From Kordiimonas laminariae (GTDB lineage Bacteria; Pseudomonadota; Alphaproteobacteria; Sphingomonadales; Kordiimonadaceae), in the NCBI RefSeq assembly GCF_023008165.1, contig NZ_JAKQZA010000007.1, positions 62,001 to 126,000 of the forward strand: a stretch of 64,000 bases of DNA. Direction: 5' to 3'. Shown piece by piece: positions 1-8,636 of this stretch (the stretch's first letter is position 1; every line of letters begins with the position of its first letter). The translations under genes and the position numbers were made by a program. The notes under the pieces are model-generated. The model did not search any database, was not told where the DNA came from, and saw only the letters and a list, made by a program, of their open reading frames with translations.

Positions 1-1123
1 AACGACAGGTAACAGCATCACGCTTACACCAACAGTTGCTAACCTAAGCAACGTATCTTCAGATGCAAACATCAACGGCTTCGCTTCTGCTTTCACTGGT
101 GCGCTTACATCAGGCTCAGGCGATGCCGCTTTTGGTACAGTCGCAAACGCTGTAAACGGCTTTACAAGCAACGATCAGTTTACTGGTGCAGCTGAAAGCC
201 TTCTACCAACACTGAATACTGGTATCGTTCGTGAGGTGTATGAAACCCAAAACCAGGTTCTATCTCTGATCGAAGATCGTTTCTCCGGTTTCGGTGAAAG
301 CGCAGGCTTTGGTCTGTGGGGTCAGGCATTTGGCCGTACAGCTGATCAAGACGGCGAAAACAATCTTTCCCAAACTGGCTATGATGCTGATGCATATGGT
401 TTTGTGATTGGTCTTGATACACCGATTAGTGATGATGTTCGAGCTGGTGTAGCTTTCTCATACTCAGATATTGATATCGATGAGGTAGGCGGCGCTGGTG
501 AAGTAACTGGCATCGACAGCTACAGCATCAACGCTTACGCTGGTTTTGATGACGGCACATCCTTCCTGAACAGCTCACTTTCTTATGTGTTTGGTAATGC
601 GGACAGCGCACGCCTCAGCACACTTGATGAAACTATCCGTGGTGAGTTTGATGTGAACGAATTCTCCGCAAAGGTTGTTGGTGGTATCAAAACTGATTTC
701 TCAGGCATTGAGGTAACACCATTTGCAAGCCTTCAGTACGCATCTGTTGATCAAGATGATTATCAGGAAACTGGCGGCCTTGGCCTTAATATTGAAGCAG
801 ATAGTGTAAGCTACTTCGAAGGTGGTGTGGGCGTGAAATTCGCTGCTCCGACTGACTTCGGCAGCTACAAGCTCCTGCCTCAACTTTCTGTTGGATATTA
901 CTACGACTTTGCTGGTGATGAGCGCACATTGGGTGCTTCTTTCGCTGGCTCCAACAACTTCAACCTGATTGGTGCTGACCCTAGCCAATCAAGTTTTGAA
1001 GTGGATGCTTCTGTTGCGCTGCTCGCCGAGCGCGGCACTACAATTTCCCTCGGCTACGATGGGGAGTTCCGGTCTGGCTTTGATAGTCACGCAGCCACAA
1101 TCCGGGCACGCTTCCGTTTCTAA
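1..1123 (+). CDS. Autotransporter beta-barrel protein, 3' part (5' end outside window)
   Basis: The reading frame is open from the first bases of the window, so only the C-terminal part of about 373 residues is present. Its first 70 or so residues are Ser/Thr/Asn/Ala-rich, like a passenger or linker. The rest, starting near GFGLWGQAFGR, has the alternating polar/aromatic strands of an autotransporter beta domain (PF03797-like) and ends in RARFRF, the terminal aromatic signature recognised by the BAM complex. It should sit in the outer membrane and carry an unseen passenger. An internal GTG at 236 is not the real start. A strong terminator follows. The passenger function cannot be judged from here. 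Confidence 0.85.
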   Translation, partial: TTGNSITLTPTVANLSNVSSDANINGFASAFTGALTSGSGDAAFGTVANAVNGFTSNDQFTGAAESLLPTLNTGIVREVYETQNQVLSLIEDRFSGFGESAGFGLWGQAFGRTADQDGENNLSQTGYDADAYGFVIGLDTPISDDVRAGVAFSYSDIDIDEVGGAGEVTGIDSYSINAYAGFDDGTSFLNSSLSYVFGNADSARLSTLDETIRGEFDVNEFSAKVVGGIKTDFSGIEVTPFASLQYASVDQDDYQETGGLGLNIEADSVSYFEGGVGVKFAAPTDFGSYKLLPQLSVGYYYDFAGDERTLGASFAGSNNFNLIGADPSQSSFEVDASVALLAERGTTISLGYDGEFRSGFDSHAATIRARFRF

Positions 1124-1159
1124 AACGCAGCGCTACTTGTTCTACAGAAGCTAAAAAAA

Positions 1160-1183
1160 GGGCTACAGATTCGTCTGTAGCCC
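1160..1183. terminator. Bidirectional terminator, 10-bp stem with TTCG loop
   Basis: GGGCTACAGA and TCTGTAGCCC pair perfectly around a TTCG tetraloop. The hairpin is flanked by an A-run on the left and a T-rich tail on the right. It lies between the convergent autotransporter and spermidine synthase genes and can serve both. Confidence 0.9.
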
Positions 1184-1209
1184 TGCTTTATTTTATATGG
1201 CGCAAAAAT

Positions 1210-2073
1210 CTACTTACCGTTTTTGATAAGCCCATCAAGGCCTTTCACGGCAAAGCTCGGGATAGCAAATGCACCTGTATGAAGTGGGACATTATAATAA
1301 TCAAATTCAAGGCCAGAAGCTGCCACACGGCTCGCATCAAAATCTTTGATCGGATCATATTTCTTCGATGCAAACGTAAAGCTCCACATCCCGCCCGGGT
1401 ATGTGAGGTTTGAGAAGTTATAAAGCCATACATTTTCAAACACACCGTTCAGCACTTTGAGGAGTGACTGCTGCACATCAAGGGCATACCAGCTGTTTTC
1501 ACCTTGCGAAACAACGATACCATCATCAGAAAGGCAGTTCATAACATCGGTATAAAACTCAGCACCAAAAAGCGGCGCAGCTGGACCAATCGGGTCTGTT
1601 GAATCGACAAGGATCACATCAAACTTTTCTGATGCTTCCTTCACATATTTCACACCGTCCCCGATGATAAGTTCTATGCGTGGGTCATCAAGCGCAGAAG
1701 ATGTTTGCGGGATATGCTCTTTGCAGGCATTAACCACCATCGCATCAATTTCTACCATCACGCATTTTTCAACGCCTTTATGGCGGATCACTTCACGGGC
1801 AGTACCACCATCACCACCACCGATTACCAAAACCTTCTTCGGGTTTGGGTGCGTGAAAAGCGGCACGTGCGCAATCATATCATGGTAGGCGATTTCATCT
1901 TTTTCCGTCACCATAATCAGGCCGTCGTTCAAGAGCATTTTACCGTGCCCCTTGGTTTCCACCACATCCACGCTCTGGAACTCACTTTTGCCTGAGAACA
2001 GCACTTTTTCAACCTTCAGGCGCAGGCCTAGGAAGTCTTCAAATTTTTCTTCAATCCATAGATCAGAGTACAT
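1210..2073 (-). CDS. speE: Spermidine synthase (polyamine aminopropyltransferase)
   Basis: It transfers the aminopropyl group of decarboxylated AdoMet to putrescine, giving spermidine and methylthioadenosine in the cytosol. The product is about 287 residues, the usual SpeE length. It has the GGGDGG nucleotide loop near residue 86, the acidic MVEID strand end, and the VDSTDPIGPA motif carrying a catalytic Asp. The ATG at 2073 is chosen because AAGGAG lies 7 nt before it; a TTG 18 nt further upstream (2091) is less likely. The start lies inside the last codons of the upstream AdoMet decarboxylase gene (11-bp overlap), which indicates translational coupling and matched supply of the aminopropyl donor. 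Confidence 0.95.
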   Translation of the reverse strand: MYSDLWIEEKFEDFLGLRLKVEKVLFSGKSEFQSVDVVETKGHGKMLLNDGLIMVTEKDEIAYHDMIAHVPLFTHPNPKKVLVIGGGDGGTAREVIRHKGVEKCVMVEIDAMVVNACKEHIPQTSSALDDPRIELIIGDGVKYVKEASEKFDVILVDSTDPIGPAAPLFGAEFYTDVMNCLSDDGIVVSQGENSWYALDVQQSLLKVLNGVFENVWLYNFSNLTYPGGMWSFTFASKKYDPIKDFDASRVAASGLEFDYYNVPLHTGAFAIPSFAVKGLDGLIKNGK

Positions 2074-3025
2074 AATCTTCTCCTTGGGCAAAAACCTTGG
2101 TTGGTTCAGTAAATTTTGTTTGTGGGCGCAGGAAGCTTGCGAATTTCACATCATAGCCAGATGGCATTTTATAGCTCACCAGCTCCTTGCTTACATATTC
2201 TTCAGGGATCATTTCACTGATGCGGTCAGCAAAATCAAAATCATTATACGTCATCAAATCAAACGACGCCGGGCGCAGAACCTTCAGGATACGCGGCGCA
2301 TGTTCGATAAGGTCTACACTGCTTTCAAAGCTCACATAGCTGCTGTTCGCCTGCGGTGTAATATGAATGGTCAGGTAATCATCCCCTTTGATAGCATTCA
2401 GTGAGTAACCAAATGGTTCGAAGAGAAAATCATCCACCTGAAAGCCCGGGATAATCTCGTCGAGCTCAAGGAATTCAAACACATCGGCGCACGAAAGGGA
2501 TGGGTCTGTCAACTTCGTGGAAGCTTCACGGCCAATCTGGTACACGAGCAATTCGTATGTGCGGTCGCTATCCTGCGAACGGAAATCATTATCCACACTG
2601 AAAAGATACCCATGATGGCTATCAAGCTCTCCGAAACGGAAAGTTGAACCCGGCACATATTCATTAAGCAGCGCCACATCGTCAAGAACATTGCTATGCT
2701 GTTTGTGGCTAAAATATTCATTCTTGCGCTGGTAAATCACCTGCTCCACTGCATCTGTTCCAAACTTTTGCAGGAAATATTCCACAGCCTTCACAAGACG
2801 CGTTGTTCCACACGTAAGAATAAGCAGTCTGTCTGACCAAACAAACAAACTAGATTCTGATAAGAGAAACGCCTTACAGCGATCATTCGTTGTGCTGGAA
2901 AGTATCTGTGCATGGCATTTTTCCACCATATCTGCCCAGAAATCATTATAAGTATCATCAAGCAGATTGATCTTGTTACTGCTTAAGATAATTTCAGCTT
3001 TTTTTTCTGATCCTTCAAAGAACAA
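2063..3025 (-). CDS. speD: S-adenosylmethionine decarboxylase proenzyme, eukaryotic type
   Basis: It makes decarboxylated AdoMet for the SpeE encoded directly downstream. At 320 residues it is far longer than ordinary bacterial SpeD/SpeH and follows the animal enzyme. FFEGSEK at residues 2-8 matches human HFFEGTEK. LSESS at 55-59 holds the Glu57-Ser58 self-cleavage site that creates the pyruvoyl group. TCGTT contains Cys72, equivalent to human Cys82. GYS208 and TIH221ITP correspond to the processing residues Ser229 and His243, followed by SYVSFE. The start must be TTG at 3025, since an in-frame TAG lies 4 nt before it and GGAG is suitably placed. Class assignment is by motif reading; horizontal origin is inference. 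Confidence 0.93.
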   Translation of the reverse strand: MFFEGSEKKAEIILSSNKINLLDDTYNDFWADMVEKCHAQILSSTTNDRCKAFLLSESSLFVWSDRLLILTCGTTRLVKAVEYFLQKFGTDAVEQVIYQRKNEYFSHKQHSNVLDDVALLNEYVPGSTFRFGELDSHHGYLFSVDNDFRSQDSDRTYELLVYQIGREASTKLTDPSLSCADVFEFLELDEIIPGFQVDDFLFEPFGYSLNAIKGDDYLTIHITPQANSSYVSFESSVDLIEHAPRILKVLRPASFDLMTYNDFDFADRISEMIPEEYVSKELVSYKMPSGYDVKFASFLRPQTKFTEPTKVFAQGEDYVL

Positions 3026-3072
3026 TGCCTAGCTCCACAAAGAAATAGTCCTCGGTAAAATTGGGGGGATGA

Positions 3073-3096
3073 CATACCCTAACTTTTTAAGGTATG
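3073..3096. promoter_or_regulatory. Inverted repeat in the divergent polyamine promoter
   Basis: CATACC and GGTATG arms face each other across 12 nt in the 120-bp region between the divergent AdoMet decarboxylase and agmatinase genes. This could be an operator or an RNA hairpin. The regulator is unknown. Confidence 0.4.
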
Positions 3097-3110
3097 CGAG
3101 CAAGAAAATG

Positions 3111-3123
3111 ATACTGTCAGTAT
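3111..3123. promoter_or_regulatory. Perfect 13-nt inverted repeat ahead of agmatinase
   Basis: ATACTG-T-CAGTAT is a perfect inverted repeat lying 22 nt before the agmatinase ATG, where it would cover or follow the transcription start. It may be an operator for the speB-speA operon. No regulator gene is adjacent. Confidence 0.4.
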
Positions 3124-3145
3124 TCTTCTGCTGAGGAAAGTAAAA

Positions 3146-4057
3146 ATGAGCGAAAAGATTTGCGACATCACTGTCGCACTGAACACACCAGATGATCTTT
3201 ATTACTGTGCCGAAGAAGGTAGTGGCCTATACCGAAACAGCACGCACTTGATCGGCTTCGGATTTGATGGAACTGCTTGTTTTCGCAAGGGAACCCGCTT
3301 TGGCCCCGATGCTCTCAGGTACGTATCAGACGGTATTGAAAGCTTTTCACCCTACCAGAACGGCTGCACGGAAGACCGCAAGTTTTATGATCTAGGTAAT
3401 CTGAAGCTTGATGCCTCAACAGGTATTGAAGAACAGTGGAAATCAGCATCCAGTGATTTCGAAACTATCTTCAAAGATATTGATCTGGCTGGTGACAAAG
3501 TGCGAATCCTAACGATTGGCGGTGAACACAGCATTTCATACGCTCCTATCAAGCGGCATTTAGAAGCATACCCTGATATGGTACTATTGCATCTTGATGC
3601 TCATGCTGACCTACGGGATGGCTATGAAGGCTATCACTATAGCCACGCATCCATCATTCGCCGCTCGCTTGATCATTTCACAGATCAGAACGAACTTATT
3701 CAGTACGGTATCCGCTCCGGCACTCGCGAAGAATATGATTATATGCGTGAGCATAAAACCATCGCCACCAGCCGTGACGAGTTTCTCGAACGAGTGAAAG
3801 CTATTCCTGCTGAACGCCCAATTTACCTGACCCTTGATCTGGATTATTTTGATCCGGGCATTTTCCCGGGCACAGGCACGCCAGAACCGGGTGGTGAGGA
3901 TTTCCACTCGTTTATCAGTCTTATGAAAATTCTCCGCGAGAAAAACCTTGTGGGTGCAGACGTAGTTGAACTATCACCGCCCATCGACAGCACTGGCAAC
4001 AGCGAAGTATTTGCTGCAAAAGTGGTACGTGAACTTATTCTTGTTCTTGATAAGTAA
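3146..4057 (+). CDS. speB: Agmatinase (ureohydrolase family)
   Basis: It hydrolyses agmatine to putrescine and urea. The 303-residue protein carries the binuclear Mn ligands of the arginase/agmatinase fold: GGEHS (His128), DAHAD (Asp151, His153, Asp155) and DLDYFDP (Asp231, Asp233). The agmatinase-typical GTGTPEPGG follows. GAGGAAAG precedes the ATG at good spacing. The next gene, 12 bp on, is arginine decarboxylase, which makes its substrate; this supports agmatinase over arginase or guanidinobutyrase. The operon is divergent from the AdoMet decarboxylase/spermidine synthase operon, so the four genes form a complete arginine-to-spermidine route. Confidence 0.93.
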   Translation: MSEKICDITVALNTPDDLYYCAEEGSGLYRNSTHLIGFGFDGTACFRKGTRFGPDALRYVSDGIESFSPYQNGCTEDRKFYDLGNLKLDASTGIEEQWKSASSDFETIFKDIDLAGDKVRILTIGGEHSISYAPIKRHLEAYPDMVLLHLDAHADLRDGYEGYHYSHASIIRRSLDHFTDQNELIQYGIRSGTREEYDYMREHKTIATSRDEFLERVKAIPAERPIYLTLDLDYFDPGIFPGTGTPEPGGEDFHSFISLMKILREKNLVGADVVELSPPIDSTGNSEVFAAKVVRELILVLDK

Positions 4058-4069
4058 GGATTATCTGAA

Positions 4070-5983
4070 TTGGAAAACTGGACTATTGAACAATCTGAAG
4101 ACATCTACCGTGTAAGCCGGTGGGGTGGCACATTCTTTGATATTGGCGAAAACGGCAATATGCATGTTTTACCCGTTGAAACAGATCACAGCGTTCGTAT
4201 TGATATGCGTGCTGTGCTTGATGAGATTGTTCAGGAAGGTATCCAATTTCCCGTAGTACTCAGGTTCCATGATATTCTCCGCAGTCAGGTGGAACGCTTG
4301 AACCGCACCTTTGGTGAAGTAATCGCAGAAGCAGAATACGGCGCACCCTACCGCGGTGTTTACCCAATAAAAGTGAACCAAATGCGTGAAGTGGTGGATG
4401 AAATCACCCGTGCTGGTGCGCCTTTCCATTTTGGCCTGGAGGCTGGTTCAAAAGCCGAGCTTCTTTCTGTTCTAGCTTACCAAACCAGCTCTGAAGCACT
4501 TACCATTTGTAACGGCTATAAAGATGAAGAGTTCCTGCGCCTTGCCCTGCTTGGTAATAAACTTCGCCGTAACACAGTGGTGGTTATTGAGAAGTTTTCT
4601 GAAATCAAGCCGCTTCTGGATCTCGCAACTGAGATGAAAGTGAAGCCGATTATCGGCCTTCGCACTAAGATGCGCGTTACAGGCCGAGGCAAATGGGAAA
4701 GCTCTAGCGGAGAACGCGCTAAATTTGGCCTCAGTATTTCTGAAATCCTGAATGCCGTTGAGCTTATCGAAGCTGAGGGATACTTAGACAGCATTTCCCT
4801 GCTCCATTTCCATATCGGTAGCCAGCTCACTGATATTCGCTCAGTACAGGATGCTATAGACGAAGCTGCACGCATTTATGCCAAGCTCTATAAACTTGGT
4901 GTACCGCTCAAATATCTGGATGTAGGTGGCGGCCTCGGCATTGATTATGACGGCACCCGTTCAACCAGCGAAAGCTCTCGCAATTATTCCCTACAGGAAT
5001 ATGTAGAATCTGTGGTGTATGGCACCAAGCAGGTATGTGACCTTGAAGGAGCACCACACCCAACGCTGGTTAGCGAAAGCGGCCGCGCCATCACCGCACA
5101 TCATAGCTGCGTTGTAACCAAAGTGATCGGTGAGATTAAAAACGATACTGGCCTTGTGCCAACTGCAGCTGTTGAAGATGAACATATTCTTGTAACCAAC
5201 ATGCGTGATCTGGTTGAAAATCTGCATGACCTTCAAAACTATCAGGCTGCTCATAACGAAGCTCAGAAAATCAAGGAAGATGCGGAAGCTGGTTTCAAAC
5301 TGGGTGTGATCGGCCTTAAGGAACTTGGTCGCATTGAAACCATGTATTGGACTGTAATGCGCCGGGTGGAAGGTAACCTGGATACCCACGACAGTATGGC
5401 AGAAGAAAGCACCAGCCTTACTGAGCGCCTCTCTAGCCAATATCTCTGCAACTTCTCCGTCTTCCAATCTGCAGCTGATAGCTGGGCGATTGATCAGGTA
5501 CTCCCAGTTGTGCCCATCAGCCGTTTGAATGAAGAACCGACAAAAAACTGCTCGCTCGTGGACATCACCTGTGACAGCGACGGTAAAATCGCACAGTTCA
5601 TAGGCGATACTGTTACCAACAGCACCCTGCCTCTTCACGCGCTTAACGAAGAAGAACCATATTATATTGGCTTATTCCTGACTGGGGCCTATCAAGATGT
5701 GATGGGCGATATGCATAATCTCTTTGGTCGCCTGAATGAGGTACATGTTTCCTGCGATGATGATGATCCGAACGATTTTTATATCGAGGAAGTGGTAACT
5801 GGTTCCACGGCAGCTCAGGTACTGAAGATCATGCAGTATAACCCGGGTGCTATGGCTGACCGCGTGAAAGATGCCATTGATCAGGAAATCGCAGCAGGCA
5901 CAATTAAATCCAGGCAAGGCGTGAAACTCACAGACTTTTATGAGAATTGCCTTAAGGGTTATACCTACCTTAAAACGAAATAG
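4070..5983 (+). CDS. speA: Biosynthetic arginine decarboxylase
   Basis: This PLP enzyme of fold type III decarboxylates arginine to agmatine. The 637-residue protein aligns by eye with E. coli SpeA throughout. It has YPIKVNQ with the PLP lysine at about 101, the GLEAGSKAEL motif, LLHFHIGSQ, the glycine loop DVGGGLGIDYDGT, SESGRAITAHH, and the C-terminal DITCDSDGKI and GAYQDVMGDMHNLFG segments. The start is TTG at 4070: the agmatinase stop codon is in the same frame 12 nt upstream, no ATG intervenes, and TAAGGA sits 9 nt before the TTG. It is cotranscribed with agmatinase and ends at a strong terminator. Confidence 0.95.
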   Translation: MENWTIEQSEDIYRVSRWGGTFFDIGENGNMHVLPVETDHSVRIDMRAVLDEIVQEGIQFPVVLRFHDILRSQVERLNRTFGEVIAEAEYGAPYRGVYPIKVNQMREVVDEITRAGAPFHFGLEAGSKAELLSVLAYQTSSEALTICNGYKDEEFLRLALLGNKLRRNTVVVIEKFSEIKPLLDLATEMKVKPIIGLRTKMRVTGRGKWESSSGERAKFGLSISEILNAVELIEAEGYLDSISLLHFHIGSQLTDIRSVQDAIDEAARIYAKLYKLGVPLKYLDVGGGLGIDYDGTRSTSESSRNYSLQEYVESVVYGTKQVCDLEGAPHPTLVSESGRAITAHHSCVVTKVIGEIKNDTGLVPTAAVEDEHILVTNMRDLVENLHDLQNYQAAHNEAQKIKEDAEAGFKLGVIGLKELGRIETMYWTVMRRVEGNLDTHDSMAEESTSLTERLSSQYLCNFSVFQSAADSWAIDQVLPVVPISRLNEEPTKNCSLVDITCDSDGKIAQFIGDTVTNSTLPLHALNEEEPYYIGLFLTGAYQDVMGDMHNLFGRLNEVHVSCDDDDPNDFYIEEVVTGSTAAQVLKIMQYNPGAMADRVKDAIDQEIAAGTIKSRQGVKLTDFYENCLKGYTYLKTK

Positions 5984-5987
5984 CAGA

Positions 5988-6008
5988 AGCCCCGTACAAT
6001 ACGGGGCT
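5988..6008. terminator. Terminator after speA
   Basis: AGCCCCGTA and TACGGGGCT form a 9-bp stem with a 3-nt loop followed by TTTTTC. It lies between convergent speA and the pirin gene and may serve both. Confidence 0.85.
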
Positions 6009-6015
6009 TTTTCAT

Positions 6016-6711
6016 TTACATTGCCATATCAAACAGCAGTGCTTCACTGTCTTTAAGGGCTTTAAAACTAACTTCATCTTCGAAAGCCATCGCTACGGCA
6101 TCACCCGCGAAAAGGACTTCGCCATTTACCTCGGCTTCACCGGAAACCATTTGTAGCCAGAGCTTTCTATTATCTTCAGGAGCATAGGAAACTGTATCAC
6201 CAGCATCAACCAACGTTGAATACATTGAGATATCTTGGTGAATAGTCACAGAACCATGCCGCCCATCCTCACTACCAACCAGTTTCCAGGCGCCTTGCTT
6301 TTCCGACGCTGAAAACTGTTTTTGCTCATAGGATGGTTCAAGGCCCTTTGTGCCCGGCAATATCCATATTTGATAGAGATGAACTTCTTCATCACCTGCA
6401 AACTCGCTATGGCGAATACCCGTACCTGCTGTCATGCGCTGCACATCACCAGCTTTAATCACCGAGCCATTACCTAGTGTATCTTTGTGTTTCAAACCAC
6501 CACGCACCACGTAGGAAACAATCTCCATCTCCTGATGAGGATGAGTTGGAAACCCCATATTCGGGGCAATAATATCATCATTAATCACACGTAGGGAACC
6601 AAACCCCATAAACTGTGGGTCATAATAATCACCAAAGGAAAAACTGTGATGGCTCTTAAGCCAGCCATGATCAAAATAACCACGATCCTCGCTTCTTCTC
6701 ACTGTCAGCAT
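6016..6711 (-). CDS. Pirin family protein (YhaK/quercetinase-like bicupin)
   Basis: A cytosolic bicupin of about 231 residues. It shows the pirin core HSFSFGDYYDPQFMGFGSLRV, then PTHPHQEMEIVSYV and TAGTGIRHSEF, which supply the metal-binding His, His, His and Glu. Family members bind Fe or other metals; some show quercetin 2,3-dioxygenase activity, and the physiological role is generally unclear. ATG at 6711 is preferred over the upstream codon at 6768 because AAGGAG lies just before it and family proteins begin MLTVRRSEDRG-like. It stands alone, 118 bp from the divergent-side AraC gene, with no clear pathway partner. Confidence 0.88.
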   Translation of the reverse strand: MLTVRRSEDRGYFDHGWLKSHHSFSFGDYYDPQFMGFGSLRVINDDIIAPNMGFPTHPHQEMEIVSYVVRGGLKHKDTLGNGSVIKAGDVQRMTAGTGIRHSEFAGDEEVHLYQIWILPGTKGLEPSYEQKQFSASEKQGAWKLVGSEDGRHGSVTIHQDISMYSTLVDAGDTVSYAPEDNRKLWLQMVSGEAEVNGEVLFAGDAVAMAFEDEVSFKALKDSEALLFDMAM

Positions 6712-6829
6712 TTCGCATCTCCTTATTCTTAAACATGTTGAAGAAATAGGCGTTAGAGGACTAGGCACAAGCAGCGATAACTGACACTTAGCGTTCCAGA
6801 AAATGCAACATTAGATACTTTAAAGGTGC

Positions 6830-7540
6830 TTAGTATTTTCCAGTTTTCCTGAAAGCAAGCGGAGAGAAACCGGTTGCTCGATAAAACTGCCGGCTAAATG
6901 CGCTCTGGTCTGCATAGCCAACATTATTCGCGATTTCCGCAATGGGAAGTTTTGTTGTAAGCAACTGTTTTCGAGCCAGGTCCAATCTCAACTTAAGTAT
7001 CCATTGCCCCGTGGAAAGACCAAAGATATCACGGATACGACGATCGAGCTGATAAGGAGAAAAACCAGCTCTTTCCGACAAACTTTTCACGTCCGGTGGT
7101 AAGTATAGATGATTTTCCGTATACTCAATAACTGATTGCAATTGGGCATAATCTGCATGATTTTCATCAGGAGCACGCAAATCCTGTGAAACCCCAGCGA
7201 GCCCTAACAGGATACCCTCATCATCATAAACTGCATACTTGTTAGTCATACACCATCCGAGAGAACGATCCGGATAAGTATGAAGTTCCAGCTGGTTTAC
7301 GATGGGTTGGCCGCTAGATAAAACCTTCAGGTCTTGCTTTTCATAATCAGCACCAAGCGAACGTCCCTGCACCTCTGACGGTTTTTTTCCTATCAGTTCG
7401 CTCTTTCTGCGGAGGCCACATCTTTTAACAAGAGTTTCATTCACCACAGCATATTGTCCAGCTGTGTTTTTGATGAAAAACACAGTATCTGGCAAACAAT
7501 CAAATAATTCCTCTGTCGGGCAATAACGCTTGTCAACCAT
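6830..7540 (-). CDS. PAS-AraC family transcriptional regulator
   Basis: The protein has about 236 residues. The N-terminal 110 or so form a PAS-like sensor (LPDTVFFIKNTAGQYAVVN, GLAGVSQDLR). The C-terminal half is an AraC DNA-binding domain with two helix-turn-helix units (SLSERAGFSPYQLDRRIRDIFG and IAEIANNVGYADQSAFSRQF). The gene is divergent from the hydroxyproline operon, with a 140-bp shared promoter region, so it is the probable activator of that operon; the inducer is unknown. The ATG at 7540 is more likely than the TTG two codons earlier, though neither has a strong ribosome binding site. Confidence 0.87.
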   Translation of the reverse strand: MVDKRYCPTEELFDCLPDTVFFIKNTAGQYAVVNETLVKRCGLRRKSELIGKKPSEVQGRSLGADYEKQDLKVLSSGQPIVNQLELHTYPDRSLGWCMTNKYAVYDDEGILLGLAGVSQDLRAPDENHADYAQLQSVIEYTENHLYLPPDVKSLSERAGFSPYQLDRRIRDIFGLSTGQWILKLRLDLARKQLLTTKLPIAEIANNVGYADQSAFSRQFYRATGFSPLAFRKTGKY

Positions 7541-7683
7541 ACACAAAACCTATTTTCTGGTGGTTTAAGAAATTCATTTTATGCAAAAAATCAAGTTTAT
7601 ATCAAGATAATTGCCAAGACGTAAAAGAACCCCGATGATATTATCAATACTGCAATAACACGGTAGTCAAGAGGACGTTTACT

Positions 7684-8628
7684 ATGACAAACAACAGTAT
7701 TTTTTCTGGCTGTATGCCGGCGTTGATGACACCCTGCGACAATAGCGGAACGCCCGATTTCGCTGCTTTGGCGCAGAAGGGTCGTGAGCAGATCGACGCT
7801 GGCATGAGTGCTGTTGTTTACTGCGGATCGATGGGGGATTGGCCGCTTCTCACTGATGAAGAGCGAATGCAAGGGGTGGAAGCCCTTTGTGAAGCAGGTG
7901 TACCGGTTATTGTAGGCACTGGCGCCCAAAACACTAAACGTGCGGCAGCCCTAGCCGCACACGGGGCTGACGTTGGCGCCGCGGGCCTAATGGTTATCCC
8001 TCGGGTTCTTTCCCGAGGGATTTCTCCCACCGCACAGTATCATCATTTCTCGGCTGTACTAAAGGCAGCACCTGAACTTCCTGCTGTTATTTATAACAGC
8101 CCTTATTATGGCTATGAAACCAAAGCGGACCTCTTCTTTAAACTAAGAGAAGAAAATTCAAACCTTGTTGGCTTCAAGGAATTTGGCGGTGCTCAATCCC
8201 TTACTTATGCAGCAGAAAACATCACTTCAGGTGATGACAATCTCATTCTCATGGTAGGTGTAGATACTCAGGCATTCCACGGGTTTGTAAACTGTGGCGC
8301 AGGTGGCGCGATTACCGGTGTTGGTAACGCTCTGCCAACGGAAGTCTTGCGTCTTGTTGAGCTTTGTCAGCGGGCAGCGAAGGGCGATGCAGAAGCGCGC
8401 CGCCTTGCCTACGAACTCGATTCTGCCTTGCAGGTATTAGCTACCTTTGATGAAGGCCCTGATCTGGTTCTCTACTACAAACATTTGATGGTGCTGGAAG
8501 GCAACCCTGAATATACGCACCAATTAAATGATTTTGACCAGCTTTCCAGTTCTCAAAAAGCTTTTATCGAACAAGCATGGCAACAGTTCAGAAACTGGTG
8601 GGATAGCTGGCCAGGCAAGGTAGGGTAA
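7684..8628 (+). CDS. DapA-family lyase, probable 1-pyrroline-4-hydroxy-2-carboxylate deaminase
   Basis: A class I aldolase-fold protein of 314 residues related to dihydrodipicolinate synthase and N-acetylneuraminate lyase. The Schiff-base lysine is in LVGFKEFGG (Lys165) and the helper tyrosine in AVIYNSPYYGY (Tyr137). In hydroxyproline operons this family member deaminates and dehydrates 1-pyrroline-4-hydroxy-2-carboxylate to 2-oxoglutarate semialdehyde. That specificity is inferred from the next three genes: hydroxyproline epimerase, D-amino acid dehydrogenase and aldehyde dehydrogenase. AGAGGA precedes the ATG by 8 nt. It is the first gene of the operon, facing the PAS-AraC regulator. Confidence 0.87.
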   Translation: MTNNSIFSGCMPALMTPCDNSGTPDFAALAQKGREQIDAGMSAVVYCGSMGDWPLLTDEERMQGVEALCEAGVPVIVGTGAQNTKRAAALAAHGADVGAAGLMVIPRVLSRGISPTAQYHHFSAVLKAAPELPAVIYNSPYYGYETKADLFFKLREENSNLVGFKEFGGAQSLTYAAENITSGDDNLILMVGVDTQAFHGFVNCGAGGAITGVGNALPTEVLRLVELCQRAAKGDAEARRLAYELDSALQVLATFDEGPDLVLYYKHLMVLEGNPEYTHQLNDFDQLSSSQKAFIEQAWQQFRNWWDSWPGKVG

Positions 8629-8636
8629 TACCTTAA

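Noticed and set aside
2091-2091. TTG start for speE, 18 nt upstream of the chosen ATG
   Set aside because: The ATG at 2073 has AAGGAG at ideal spacing and fits the family start.
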